64,000 bases of DNA from Polaribacter sp. ALD11 (GCF_002831685.1 NZ_CP025119.1:345001-409000), one strand, 5' to 3'. Shown: positions 27,378-36,489, numbered from the stretch's first letter. Numbers and translations are program-made. Notes: generated by a model not told the origin, from the letters alone.

Positions 27378-27407
27378 AACTCTCGAATTTCTTCGAGAGT
27401 TTTTTTG
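27378..27407 (+). terminator. Terminator after aconitase
   Basis: The stem AACTCTCGAA/TTCGAGAGTT is closed by a 4-base loop and followed by a T run. Confidence 0.85.
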
Positions 27408-27416
27408 TTACACAAA

Positions 27417-28117
27417 ATGATGAAGAATACAGAAGAATTTAATCAATTTTTAAACGAGCTTTCAATAGAACCAATACCAGTTATTGATGCAGCTATTGCT
27501 CTTGAGAAATACCTACCAATAGATATTTCTGAAAAAAATACCGATCTACAAAATTTTGATGTTTCTTCCTCTAAAGAATGGGAAAAACACATCAATTCAT
27601 ACTTAAAAAAGAATGAAAAGGAAGTTGCTTATGGAGGTATTTAGAAAAAAGAAATTTATATGATCGAAGTGATTATTTTAAAAATATAACAGAGAAAGAG
27701 AAAAGGAATATTCATTTAGGTATCGATTTATGGTGCAAAGTGAATACAAAAGTATTAGCTGTTTTAGATGGCGAAGTTTATAGTTTTAAAAATAATAATA
27801 ATTTTGGAGATTATGGACCAACCATTATCTTGAAACATCAAATTAATAAGGAAGTTTTCTATAGTTTGTATGGTCATTTATCTTCAAACTCAATTAAAAA
27901 TATTAAGATAGGAGACGTTGTTTTAGAGGGGAGTACAATTGGTTTCCTAGGAAATGCTGAAGTTAATGGGGATTATGCTCCTCATTTACATTTTCAGATT
28001 ATTAGAAATATGGAACAAAATTTTGGAGATTATCCTGGAGTTTCATCTGAAGAAAATGTAGCTTTTTATAAGAAAAATTGTCCAGACCCTAATTTATTAC
28101 TAAAAATTAAGATTTAA
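27417..28117 (+). pseudogene. M23 family peptidase, split by a frameshift
   Basis: Two reading frames together make one M23 (LytM-type) zinc endopeptidase. The first (ATG at 27417; TTG at 27405 lies in the terminator) carries EFNQFLNELSIEPIPVIDAA and stops at 27642 after VAYGGI. The next frame, open from 27638, continues YLEKRNLYDRSDYF, NIHLGIDLW (metal His and Asp), then VLAVLDGEVYSFKN, GDYGPTIILKH, SLYGHLS and APHLHFQII (HxH). One missing base near 27636-27637 explains the break. Without it the protein would be about 233 residues with all zinc ligands. It could be a true pseudogene, a sequencing error or programmed frameshifting; no slippery run is seen. Confidence 0.82.
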
Positions 28118-28176
28118 CCTGTAAGCTATTATAAGGTTTTCAGACTTTTAAAAGAACTAATATAAAGTGTACTTTC

Positions 28177-28848
28177 ATGAAAAACTTTTGGTTCTTTGAT
28201 AATGTAAACTTATTCAATCTTCTTTGTCCACATAAGTTCAAAGAATATAAGGAATGTCACACTTTCGATTTGTATAAGAAAAGTGACTATATTTATTTTA
28301 CTGAAGACGTAGCTAATAAAATTTTTTTAATTGAAAAAGGAAAAGTGAAAATGGGTTATTATACAGAAGAAGGTGAGGAGGTCGTAAACGCTATTTTAAC
28401 TAAAGGTGAATTATTTGGTGAAAAAGCAATTTTAGGAGAAGAAAAAAGAGAAGAATTTGCACAATCTATAGATGCTACAACATCAATTTGTCCGATAGGA
28501 GTAGATACAATGCACGATTTAATGCGTGATAATAAAAATTTTAGCTTAAAGATTTATAAGTTTTTAGGTTTAAGGTTTAAAAAATTAGAAAGAAGACTAC
28601 AATTAATTTTATTTAAAGACACACGAACTCGTTTTTTAGAGTTTACAAAAGAATTATGCGAAGAGTATAGTTACGAATGTGAGAAGACTGGAGATAAAGT
28701 AATAGTTCATCCTTATACCCAAAAAGATATTGCTTCTTTAATTGGTACTTCTAGATCTAATTTAAATGTTTTAATGAACGAACTAAAACAGGAGAATATC
28801 ATCAATTTTAATAGAAAAGAATTAAGAATTTTAGAAAAAAGTGCATAA
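28177..28848 (+). CDS. Crp/Fnr family transcriptional regulator
   Basis: The 223-residue protein has an N-terminal cyclic-nucleotide-binding-like beta-roll (IFLIEKGKVKMGYYTEEGEE, then LTKGELFGEKAIL), a dimer helix (YKFLGLRFKKLERRLQLILF) and a C-terminal winged HTH (PYTQKDIASLIGTSRSNLNV). Cys residues are C17, C28, C104 and two near 170, not spaced like an FNR cluster, so the signal is unknown. The lipoprotein gene behind it has an inverted repeat at an activator position and may be its target. Confidence 0.88.
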   Translation: MKNFWFFDNVNLFNLLCPHKFKEYKECHTFDLYKKSDYIYFTEDVANKIFLIEKGKVKMGYYTEEGEEVVNAILTKGELFGEKAILGEEKREEFAQSIDATTSICPIGVDTMHDLMRDNKNFSLKIYKFLGLRFKKLERRLQLILFKDTRTRFLEFTKELCEEYSYECEKTGDKVIVHPYTQKDIASLIGTSRSNLNVLMNELKQENIINFNRKELRILEKSA

Positions 28849-28853
28849 GTGTT

Positions 28854-28865
28854 TGTTAGCGAACA
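28854..28865 (+). promoter_or_regulatory. Candidate Crp-family operator upstream of the two-repeat lipoprotein
   Basis: TGTTAGCGAACA is a perfect TGTT-N4-AACA inverted repeat. Its centre lies 31 bp before the centre of a -7 element (TAGCTTTG, 28887-28894), about -38, where class II Crp-type activators sit. The Crp-family gene ends 6 bp before it. Confidence 0.45.
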
Positions 28866-28886
28866 TTTAAAGATTTATTAAGGATA

Positions 28887-28894
28887 TAGCTTTG
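28887..28894 (+). promoter_or_regulatory. -7 promoter element of the lipoprotein gene
   Basis: TAGCTTTG matches TAnnTTTG, about 32 bp before the ATG at 28926. Confidence 0.5.
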
Positions 28895-28925
28895 TCATCA
28901 ATATTAACAATAAATATTTAATAAG

Positions 28926-29819
28926 ATGAAAAAAGTTTTAAATTTAGCAATAGTTTTTACGTTGACTACATTTTTTGTATCATGCAGCAATAATGAGAAT
29001 GAAGTAACAACAGGTAACTTAACCGTAGACTTTATCGGCTTAGAAGAATTAGGCTCAGACTTTGTCTACGAAGGTTGGTTAATTGTAAACGGTAGTCCCG
29101 TAAGTACAGGTACTTTTACAAGTATTACTTTTCCACAAACATATACTGTAGGTATTAGTGATTTACAAACAGCAACAAAATTTGTATTATCTATTGAACC
29201 AGCTATAGATTCTGATCCTGCACCAGCAGCAACAAAAATTTTAGCAGGAGACTTTTTAGAGAATTCAGCAAGTGTAAATTCAGATAATATTGTTGTAGAT
29301 GCAAATGGAGCTATTAAAACTTTAGGAGCTTCTTGGGGGAAATATATTCTAGCAACACCAACAGATGATGATAATACAAATGAAGCTAGTGGAATTTGGT
29401 TTTTAGACAATTCTAGTTCACCAACCATTGCAGGTTTAGGTTTGCCAACATTAACTGCAGGATGGAAGTATGAAGGTTGGGTAGTCTTAGGAGGAACTCC
29501 AGTAAGTACTGGTACATTTACTTCTGCAGAAGAAGCAGATAATAATGCTACCACTTCACCTTTTAAGGGAACAAAAGGAAATGGTCCTGGTTACCCAGGT
29601 GAAGATTATTTAATGGGTTCTGTTGCAGAAATTGATTTTCCTACAGATTTAAAAGGAGCAACTGTTGTTATTTCTGTAGAGCCTAGTCCAGATAATAGTG
29701 TTGCACCATTTACTTTAAAACCATTAGCACATATGGTTCCTGCAGACGCAATAAATCATACTGTAATTGATATGGAAGCAGGACCAATTGCAATTTTATC
29801 TGGTACAGTAACTAGATAA
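28926..29819 (+). CDS. Secreted lipoprotein with two repeats of an EGW(L/V)V domain
   Basis: The 297-residue protein has a lipoprotein signal (MKKVLNLAIVFTLTTFFVSC, Cys20). Two tandem domains share FVYEGWLIVNGSPVSTGTFT (about 46-65) and WKYEGWVVLGGTPVSTGTFT (about 180-199), each followed by a strand-rich stretch with FVLSIEPAIDSDPAP or VVISVEPSPDNSVAP. The motif resembles the anti-sigma K/RskA C-terminal domain, which is extracytoplasmic. There is no membrane helix besides the lipid anchor and no cytosolic part, so it is not an anti-sigma factor as such. Function unknown; possibly controlled by the Crp-family neighbour. Confidence 0.72.
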   Translation: MKKVLNLAIVFTLTTFFVSCSNNENEVTTGNLTVDFIGLEELGSDFVYEGWLIVNGSPVSTGTFTSITFPQTYTVGISDLQTATKFVLSIEPAIDSDPAPAATKILAGDFLENSASVNSDNIVVDANGAIKTLGASWGKYILATPTDDDNTNEASGIWFLDNSSSPTIAGLGLPTLTAGWKYEGWVVLGGTPVSTGTFTSAEEADNNATTSPFKGTKGNGPGYPGEDYLMGSVAEIDFPTDLKGATVVISVEPSPDNSVAPFTLKPLAHMVPADAINHTVIDMEAGPIAILSGTVTR

Positions 29820-29865
29820 ATGAAATAAATTTACTATTCAATTTTCTTAATGGTTAATTAAATCG

Positions 29866-29901
29866 AAGGGTAATTCATGTTATATGAATTACCCTTTTTA
29901 G
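29866..29901 (+). terminator. Terminator after the lipoprotein gene
   Basis: A perfect 13-bp stem (29866-29878 with 29884-29896) is followed by T residues. Confidence 0.85.
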
Positions 29902-29913
29902 TTTTATAGATAT

Positions 29914-29950
29914 AAAAAATGCCCAAATAAAGTCTTACTTTAAATGGGCA
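29914..29950 (-). terminator. Terminator for the minus-strand 113-residue gene
   Basis: TGCCCA (29920-29925) pairs with TGGGCA (29945-29950), extended by an inner TAAAGT/ACTTTA stem, and six T follow on the minus strand. Confidence 0.75.
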
Positions 29951-29971
29951 CCAACTAACCAACCAGTTGTT

Positions 29972-30313
29972 TTATTTTACATTAATTTTTAAAGGCATTT
30001 TATAAATTTCACCTTTCTTAATTCCTTTTACAGTTATTATTTTGTAATTCAATTTTCTTTTTAAAAAAGAATTTAATTCAGAAACTTTAGAATTTACAGA
30101 TAATACTACAATTTCATTTTTATTATTTATAATAAAAGTAACTTCAGCTGTAGTTGTTTTATTTAATTGAACAGGAATGTTATTTCCAATAAAAGAAGAC
30201 ATTTCTGTTCTTAATGTTTTTGTTTTTTTAGGATTTACTTCTGTTGCAGAAATAGAAAATACAGTTGATAAACTAATTGCGATTACGGCGATAATTGTTT
30301 TTAAATTCTTCAT
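29972..30313 (-). CDS. Small secreted protein, TonB-C-like
   Basis: The 113-residue protein has a signal peptide (MKNLKTIIAVIAISLSTVFSISA) and a domain with strand-helix-strand pattern: TTAEVTFIINNKNEIVVLSV, NSFLKRKLNYKIITVKGIKK, YKMPLKINVK. This recalls the C-terminal domain of TonB-like energy transducers, without a membrane anchor. Function is unknown. Its leader at 30314-30350 is AT-rich with no clear operator. Confidence 0.65.
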   Translation of the reverse strand: MKNLKTIIAVIAISLSTVFSISATEVNPKKTKTLRTEMSSFIGNNIPVQLNKTTTAEVTFIINNKNEIVVLSVNSKVSELNSFLKRKLNYKIITVKGIKKGEIYKMPLKINVK

Positions 30314-30468
30314 AATAGATGTGTTTTAGATTGATGTTATATAGTAAAGACGACATCAATTTAAAAACGTTTCAGCAATTACGGAGTTTAAGTTTTAATT
30401 AACGTTAATTAACAAAAATTAAGAAATAATATGTTTTTTTTGTAGTTAATTAACTGTAAGTTAGTATT

Positions 30469-31653
30469 TTAAGTTTTTAATACTTGATTGATACTTTTAA
30501 GAATAATTTCACACCCTTTTACAAGTTCTTTGTCTGATATTGTAAGCGGAGGCGTAATTCTCATTGCTCGACCTTCAAATAATAAAAAGAAGAGAATCAA
30601 TCCGTTTTCTAAACACTTTAAGATAATTTGAGCAGCAAGTTCAGGTGTTTCAACGAGTGCAGCTAACATTAGTCCTTTTCCTCGAATTTCTTTTATAGCA
30701 GTATGTTGTAGCTGTTTTCTAATAATTTGTTCTTTGCGTAAACTTTCTAAAAGTAAATTCTCGCTTAATATTTCTGTTAGGGTGGCATAAGCAGCAGCAG
30801 CAATAACAGGATGTCCTGCAAATGTAGAGATATGACCCAATTTAGGATTGTCTTTTAATGCCCCCATCATTGTAGAAGAAGAAATAAAAGCGCCAATTGG
30901 CATACCGCCACCCAAACCTTTTCCTGTGATTATGATATCTGGAACGACATTGTAATTTTCAAATCCCCAAAAAGTACCCGTTCTACCAATTCCTGATTGA
31001 ATTTCATCTAAGATTAAAAGTGCACCAACTTCTTCACATCTCTTTTTTACTTTTGATAAAAACCCATTTTTAGGTTCTATAAAACCAGCACCACCTTGAA
31101 TAGTTTCTAAAATAACAGCAGCAGTTTTGGGAGTGATGTATTCTAAATCAGCTTCATTATTATAGATGATGAATTTTGTACCCGGAATTAATGGTCTAAA
31201 TGCTTGGTTTTGTCTTTCTACACCAGAAACACTCATTGCGCCCATAGTATTCCCATGATACGAGTGCTTTGCAGCAACAATTTCAAATTTACCTGTAACT
31301 CTTTTGGCTAATTTTAAAGCACCTTCAGTAGCTTCTGTTCCTGAATTTGTAATGTAAACAGCATTTAGGTTTTTGGGAGAATTCTGTGCTAAAAGCTTAC
31401 ATAAATCTACTTGTGGCTTTTGAATAAATTCACCATAAACCATAACATGTGCATAAGAATCTAACTGATTTTTAATTGCTTCTGTAACTTTTGGATGGTT
31501 ATGACCTAAACTATTCGCAGAAACGCCCGCCACAAAATCTAAATATTCTTTGTCTGAAGTATCATAAATATAACTTCCTTTTGCATGCGAAACTTCTATA
31601 GCTAGTGGGTGAGGAGAAGTCTGTGCTTGGTATTTAAAGAAATCATCTTTCAT
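30469..31653 (-). CDS. Class III PLP-dependent aminotransferase
   Basis: The 394-residue protein of the acetylornithine/ornithine aminotransferase family has YLDFVAGVSANSLGHNHPKV at the start, VYITNSGTEATEGALKLAKR for phosphate binding, LLILDEIQSGIGRTGTFWGF, and the Schiff-base Lys in IIITGKGLGGGMPIGAFISS. The substrate cannot be fixed from sequence, and no arginine-synthesis genes are near. It begins directly at the stop of the OstA-like gene, so the two are co-transcribed. Confidence 0.88.
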   Translation of the reverse strand: MKDDFFKYQAQTSPHPLAIEVSHAKGSYIYDTSDKEYLDFVAGVSANSLGHNHPKVTEAIKNQLDSYAHVMVYGEFIQKPQVDLCKLLAQNSPKNLNAVYITNSGTEATEGALKLAKRVTGKFEIVAAKHSYHGNTMGAMSVSGVERQNQAFRPLIPGTKFIIYNNEADLEYITPKTAAVILETIQGGAGFIEPKNGFLSKVKKRCEEVGALLILDEIQSGIGRTGTFWGFENYNVVPDIIITGKGLGGGMPIGAFISSSTMMGALKDNPKLGHISTFAGHPVIAAAAYATLTEILSENLLLESLRKEQIIRKQLQHTAIKEIRGKGLMLAALVETPELAAQIILKCLENGLILFFLLFEGRAMRITPPLTISDKELVKGCEIILKSINQVLKT

Positions 31654-33264
31654 CTATTTGTTCTTTGTAGTAATTTCTTTTTTACTTTTTTTAGGATCGA
31701 TAATTAGTAAAGGTTTTATAACGTCCTTATCGCTTTTAATAGGCGTTTTTTCGCCTTTATCTTTTTTAAAAATATCTTCTTGCGTTTTAGGTTGTTCGTT
31801 TTCTCGCCAAATAAAACCTTGTAATTTTTTATCTTCCTCAGGAAATTTTGAAGGAGGATAGGTTTTTCCTTCCGAAGTTTTTAAATATTTTATTGTTTCT
31901 ATTTGCCCTTTATCAAGGGTGAATTCTATATTACTAGAAATTTCTTTTGTAATGGTTTCTATAATATTTGTTTCTTCATTTCTATTGTAATAAACCGATT
32001 CTGCATTTCCTTTTACTAAAAGTAAATGGAGTTTGTTTTCCTTAAATTTACCAAACATATTTCTACCTTTTATTTGGTTGAATTCGTTTACAGATAAAGA
32101 ATCTTTAGAGACAATAAAAGCATTGTTTAAGACTTTTAAAGAATCTAATTTCTCTGTTTCTACGTTAGAAATTAAATGGATTGTATCGCCAGTAATTTGG
32201 TTTCCGTCTGACCATAAAACCGGATCTCTAAACATTTTAGTAATTCCGCTTTGTTGATCTGTATATATCGAATCGCATTTTCCTTGTAAATCAGATTTAA
32301 ATATTTTAACATTATGGTAGGTTCTTACTATTCTTTTTTCAGGAATACCAGTAACTAACAAAGTATCTCCATGAATAAAGGTTGAATCTTTGTCTACAAT
32401 AGAAATAGCAACGGCTCTTTTAATGATAAAAAGGGAATCTTTTTCTTCAAATATTTCGGCATAATTTCCTCTAGTTACAAAGTTTTTTACGGTGTCTATT
32501 ACTTGAATATTGTTTGTTGCAGAAGCAAAACCTTTCTTTTTATCGTAATACAAACTATCACCTTCTACTGTTCTTTCTTTTAAATAGAGTTTCGCATTTT
32601 TTACAAAATAAGAAATATCTGTTTTTGTGTTATAGAAGCCACGTTCACAATAAATTCTATTTTCATTTTGGGTATTAGTAATGGTTGATGGACCATACAA
32701 GTATGTTAAACCAGAATTTGTATAATAATCTAAATGATTCGAAACTAAATTGTGTTCTGGGTTTACAACGGTAACTTTAGTAGTTGCTGTAAATTTTTTG
32801 GTTTCTAAATAATAGTTTCCGTTTTTACTATTTAAGGTATTTGTTTGATCTTTTATAGTTGCATAACTTTGATAATATAATTTTTGATTTAATCTGTCGA
32901 ATTGTAAAGTATCTGTAGTTAACGTCATTTCAGGATCTTTTAAAACTACATTTCCCCAAGATAATGCTTGTTTAGAATTTGCATCATAATCTAAGTAATC
33001 ACTCGTTTGCGTAATGGTATCTCCTTGTTTGATAATAACATTTTGAAGTGCCTTAAAAAAGTTTTCTTTCTGATAAAATAAGGCTTGTTTACAAGTAAGA
33101 ACAGCACCTTCATGCGTCATTTTAACGTTTCCAAGTAAAACAGTTGCACCAGGGTATTTCTCTTCATCAACATATTGTTGCTCAGAGGAATAAATCATTT
33201 TTTTAGATTGTGAAAAACCTAAAATAGAATATAAGAGAAAAGAGAACACTAAGAATTTTTTCAA
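31654..33264 (-). CDS. OstA/LptA-like periplasmic protein
   Basis: The 536-residue protein has a signal peptide (MKKFLVFSFLLYSILGFSQS) and a long run of OstA beta-jellyroll repeats (GNVKMTHEGAVLTCKQALFY, LDYDANSKQALSWGNVVLKD, CERGFYNTKTDISYFVKNAK). It ends in a Lys-rich tail. In LptA and the N-domain of LptD this fold carries LPS across the periplasm; the protein has no barrel and is far longer than E. coli LptA, so it probably forms an extended LPS bridge of the Bacteroidetes type. The start is the ATG of the signal peptide. Confidence 0.85.
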   Translation of the reverse strand: MKKFLVFSFLLYSILGFSQSKKMIYSSEQQYVDEEKYPGATVLLGNVKMTHEGAVLTCKQALFYQKENFFKALQNVIIKQGDTITQTSDYLDYDANSKQALSWGNVVLKDPEMTLTTDTLQFDRLNQKLYYQSYATIKDQTNTLNSKNGNYYLETKKFTATTKVTVVNPEHNLVSNHLDYYTNSGLTYLYGPSTITNTQNENRIYCERGFYNTKTDISYFVKNAKLYLKERTVEGDSLYYDKKKGFASATNNIQVIDTVKNFVTRGNYAEIFEEKDSLFIIKRAVAISIVDKDSTFIHGDTLLVTGIPEKRIVRTYHNVKIFKSDLQGKCDSIYTDQQSGITKMFRDPVLWSDGNQITGDTIHLISNVETEKLDSLKVLNNAFIVSKDSLSVNEFNQIKGRNMFGKFKENKLHLLLVKGNAESVYYNRNEETNIIETITKEISSNIEFTLDKGQIETIKYLKTSEGKTYPPSKFPEEDKKLQGFIWRENEQPKTQEDIFKKDKGEKTPIKSDKDVIKPLLIIDPKKSKKEITTKNK

Positions 33265-33390
33265 AAGATGCTGTTTTGTACAAAAATACTGAAAAGATTA
33301 TAGTTGATTACTAAAGAAAAGTGAAATTTAACCGAATACTTACTCGTTTATAAAGGTACTATTTATCGCTTCTATGAACAGAATATCTTG

Positions 33391-33398
33391 TAGTTTTG
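33391..33398 (+). promoter_or_regulatory. -7 promoter element upstream of the PLP decarboxylase
   Basis: TAGTTTTG matches TAnnTTTG. It lies inside the longest reading frame (ATG at 33374), so translation should begin at the ATG at 33416. Confidence 0.6.
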
Positions 33399-33415
33399 CA
33401 AAAAAAATAAAAATA

Positions 33416-34852
33416 ATGAATTCCTTTTTTGATTTATCTGTTGAAGAAATGAAATCTTACGGTTATAAGATTGTAGATTTAATTGTAAGCCATTACGACC
33501 AAATAGAAAATAAAAAGCCAGTTTCTAGTGCAACTAGGGTAGAAATGGATGCTGTTTTCTTGCAAGAAGCTCCGGAGAAAGGAATGGATGCAGACAAAGT
33601 TTTAGACTTTGTAATGGAAAATGTAATTCCTAATAGTAATATTTCTAGCCACCCAAAAGCGTTTTCTTTTGTTCCTGGACCAAGTAACTTTATTAGTACA
33701 ATGGCAGATTCTTTAGCAACCGGATTCAATATTTTTTCTGGCGGTTGGATTGTTTCTCCTGCAGCAGCAGAATTAGAGATTGTTACGTTAAACTGGTTGT
33801 TAAAAATGTTTGATTTTCCGGTAACAAAAGGTGGCGGAATCTTTACAAGTGGTGGCTCTATGGCAAATTTAACAGCTTTAGCTACTGCAAGAAAGGTAAA
33901 GTGTGGAGACGATTTTTCTAATGCTGTTATCTATTTATCAGACCAAGCCCATTCTTCAAATATAAAAGCAATTAGAGTATTAGGTTTTAAAAAGGAACAA
34001 GTAAAAATAATACCGACAGATATAGAATTTAAGTTTAGTATTAATAAACTAAAGAACGAAATTGCAAAAGATAAATTAGAAGGGAAAAAACCTTTTTGTA
34101 TTATTGCTTCTGCTGGTACAACAAATACAGGAACGGTAGATCCTTTAGATGCGTTGGCAGACATTTGTGAAAAAGAAAATCTTTGGTTTCATATTGATGG
34201 TGCTTATGGTGGCGCTGCAATTTTATCTAAAAAAGGAAGTAAAATTTTACGAGGAATAGAACGTGCAGATTCTTTAACTGTAGATCCTCATAAATGGTTT
34301 TTTCAACCTTATGAAATAGGCTGTTTATTAGTGAAAGATGCTTCTTGGTTAAGCAATACGTTTAGTGAAAAACCAGAGTATTTAAGAGATATTGAAGGGA
34401 ATGAGTCGGAAATTAATTTTTATGACTACGGTATTCAGTTAACTAGAAGATTTAGAGCTTTAAAGTTTTACATGTCTATAAAAACTTACGGATTAGAAAC
34501 CTTTAAAAAAGCCATTACGTATAATATTGATTTAGCAGACCAAACGGAAGATTTGTTAAGAGAAAGTAAAAACTGGGAAATAGTTTCACCAGCAACCTTA
34601 GCAATTATTAATTTTAGATACAATCCTTTAGGTTTAAATTTAACTGAAAAAGAAATAGATACACTAAATCAAGAAATTTCAGCTAGAGTTGTTGCCTCTA
34701 AAGAAGCACTTTTGGTAACTACAGTTTTACAGAATCAGATTGTAATTAGAATGTGTTTAATAAACCCTAAAACAACTTTAGGTCACATTAAAGAAACATT
34801 AAGTCAATGTGATGCATTTGCTATTGAAGTACTCTCTGAGTGGAAAAAATAG
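33416..34852 (+). CDS. PLP-dependent group II decarboxylase (aromatic-L-amino-acid decarboxylase-like)
   Basis: The 478-residue protein (from the ATG at 33416) has the group II layout: NISSHPKAFSFVPGPSNFIS near the substrate site, GGGIFTSGGSMANLTALATA, WFHIDGAYGGAAILS, and the PLP Lys in LTVDPHKWFFQPYEIGCLLV. Substrates of this family include aromatic amino acids, glutamate and diaminobutyrate; I cannot choose. The last 32 bases overlap the convergent membrane-protein gene. Confidence 0.88.
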   Translation: MNSFFDLSVEEMKSYGYKIVDLIVSHYDQIENKKPVSSATRVEMDAVFLQEAPEKGMDADKVLDFVMENVIPNSNISSHPKAFSFVPGPSNFISTMADSLATGFNIFSGGWIVSPAAAELEIVTLNWLLKMFDFPVTKGGGIFTSGGSMANLTALATARKVKCGDDFSNAVIYLSDQAHSSNIKAIRVLGFKKEQVKIIPTDIEFKFSINKLKNEIAKDKLEGKKPFCIIASAGTTNTGTVDPLDALADICEKENLWFHIDGAYGGAAILSKKGSKILRGIERADSLTVDPHKWFFQPYEIGCLLVKDASWLSNTFSEKPEYLRDIEGNESEINFYDYGIQLTRRFRALKFYMSIKTYGLETFKKAITYNIDLADQTEDLLRESKNWEIVSPATLAIINFRYNPLGLNLTEKEIDTLNQEISARVVASKEALLVTTVLQNQIVIRMCLINPKTTLGHIKETLSQCDAFAIEVLSEWKK

Positions 34853-36041
34853 CCTTACAATTCTGAACAAATATCCCTAAAAGTGCTATAGGAATAAGTG
34901 CACTAACCAGTACTAAAAATTGGTGATAATTATCGAATATAGATAGTTGTTGCCAATTACAAAAACCTTTATAAAAAATTAAAAATTCAGAAATAACAAA
35001 GCCTGTAAGGTAGATTATTAACCAAATTTTTGAAAGTCTTAATATTTTAAAATAATATAAGAAAACGAATAAACTTAAACTTACCAATCCTAAAAAAGTA
35101 AGGTGTAAATAACCAATTACAAAATCTATAATTTGCGATATTAATTCAGCAAAATAAGGAATTGAACTAACAAACTGTAACACTATTTTAAAGATAAAAA
35201 GTAGGTAAATAAGTTTTAGTAACTGAAATAAAAAAGGGCTTAGTTTCTTAGATAATTCAGGTTTGATATTATTAATAATTTGATAAAATTTAAAAAGGGC
35301 TATAATCTGTAGAAAACCTCCAATAAAAGCAATAATATAAATATACACTGGTGGTTTTATCCATAAAAACGATAAAAATAAGGTGCATATACAACCTAAA
35401 AGCATCAATATGTAAAGTTTTTTGATACTGTTTTTCTGAACCTTTATTTTCTTTTTTTCCAAAAAGAAGAAAAACAACCCTAATAAACAGAAAATAAACC
35501 AACCATTGTATTGGAAATGTAAATAGAAATAAATAGCATTTTTATACCAATGAGAAGAATTTCCAAGGGTGTTCATAATAATTCCTATAACCCAAGGTCC
35601 GATGCTAGAAAAGACCATAAATAGGAGCGAAGTATTTATAAATTTGTAAGTATAACTTGCCTTATTACAGGCATTATTTTTTCTAAAAAGGGCATAAAAC
35701 CAATAGGTACAAATTAGAAATAAGGTAGAAAATATTATTGAAAACAATGCATAGCCAGTTATAGGAAAACTGACCAACATTCCTATAATTGTTATTTGAG
35801 TACACCAAAAAACAACAGCATATCTTTTAACAGCTTCTTTTTTTATAAATAAGTAAAATATTAATGAAGTTAAAGCAACATATACCCAGCCCAATAAAGC
35901 AATATGCGAATGTGTATGTACAATATATTTATAGTTAGCACTTACAGCTACAACAGGAAAAAGTCGCAATAAAACACCTAAACTAGCTGCTACTAGAAAA
36001 TAAAAAAGACTAATTAAAATGTGTTTTTTTATAATTATCAT
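34821..36041 (-). CDS. Polytopic membrane protein, haem-copper-oxidase-like, co-transcribed with the Rrf2 regulator
   Basis: The 406-residue protein has about twelve hydrophobic helices. Conserved-looking polar residues are within membranes: YIVHTHSHIALLGWVYVALT (about 39-58) and AIYFYLHFQYNGWFIFCLLG (about 170-189). Two His-rich helices and the HSHIALLGW pattern recall haem-binding helices of subunit I of haem-copper oxidases and NO reductases, but I see no complete set of ligands. It overlaps the Rrf2 gene by 4 bp (translational coupling) and faces nirK, so I infer a role in nitric oxide sensing, detoxification or electron transfer. Confidence 0.7.
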   Translation of the reverse strand: MIIIKKHILISLFYFLVAASLGVLLRLFPVVAVSANYKYIVHTHSHIALLGWVYVALTSLIFYLFIKKEAVKRYAVVFWCTQITIIGMLVSFPITGYALFSIIFSTLFLICTYWFYALFRKNNACNKASYTYKFINTSLLFMVFSSIGPWVIGIIMNTLGNSSHWYKNAIYFYLHFQYNGWFIFCLLGLFFFFLEKKKIKVQKNSIKKLYILMLLGCICTLFLSFLWIKPPVYIYIIAFIGGFLQIIALFKFYQIINNIKPELSKKLSPFLFQLLKLIYLLFIFKIVLQFVSSIPYFAELISQIIDFVIGYLHLTFLGLVSLSLFVFLYYFKILRLSKIWLIIYLTGFVISEFLIFYKGFCNWQQLSIFDNYHQFLVLVSALIPIALLGIFVQNCKAIFSTQRVLQ

Positions 36042-36475
36042 TTTATAATTTCATTCAAGTTGTTATTTATTTTATATTCATTTGCCATTTCTAAAATTGT
36101 TTTTGTTTTAAGTTTTTTTATCAATTCATTTTTAAAAGGCATATATAAATGGTGAACTACACAAGGGCTTTCATCGCTACACTGAAGTTGGCCTAAATAA
36201 CATTGGTTAAATTTTTCGATATCGTCAACGCAATCAATAATATCAAAAAGTGAATATTTTTCATTTTTTCTAGATAAATAAAACCCTCCATGAGGTCCTT
36301 TAATAGAAGATATTATCTCCTTTTTTGTTAGTTCTTGTAGCGTTTTTGCTAAAAAAGGAGCTGGTATTTTTAATTTTTCAGCAATCTGTTTAGCGCTTAT
36401 TTTTTTCTCTTTGGTCGCTGTATTTGTAAGGTATAAAACTGCAATTATTGCATATTTACTTGCTTTTGACAACAT
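36038..36475 (-). CDS. Rrf2 family regulator, NsrR/IscR-like
   Basis: The 145-residue protein from the ATG at 36475 (MLSKASKYAIIAVLYLTN) has a winged HTH (KISAKQIAEKLKIPAPFLAK) and GPHGGFYLSR. The Fe-S cluster Cys residues are C92, C99 and C105 (C-X6-C-X5-C), close to those of IscR and NsrR. Upstream extension to 36532 would run through the promoter and operator and is rejected. With a nitrite reductase divergent and two NsrR-like palindromes between them, I infer an NO-sensing repressor. It is coupled to the downstream membrane-protein gene. Confidence 0.85.
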   Translation of the reverse strand: MLSKASKYAIIAVLYLTNTATKEKKISAKQIAEKLKIPAPFLAKTLQELTKKEIISSIKGPHGGFYLSRKNEKYSLFDIIDCVDDIEKFNQCYLGQLQCSDESPCVVHHLYMPFKNELIKKLKTKTILEMANEYKINNNLNEIIK

Positions 36476-36489
36476 GGTTTTGTTTTCTA

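Noticed and set aside
27417..28117. Programmed frameshifting in the M23 peptidase gene.
   Set aside because: No slippery heptamer or stem-loop is visible at the frame change; a missing base is the simpler explanation.
29066..29554. A 162-codon open frame on the minus strand.
   Set aside because: It is antisense to the lipoprotein at 28926-29819, whose signal peptide, repeats and promoter are convincing; the antisense reading has no recognisable motif.
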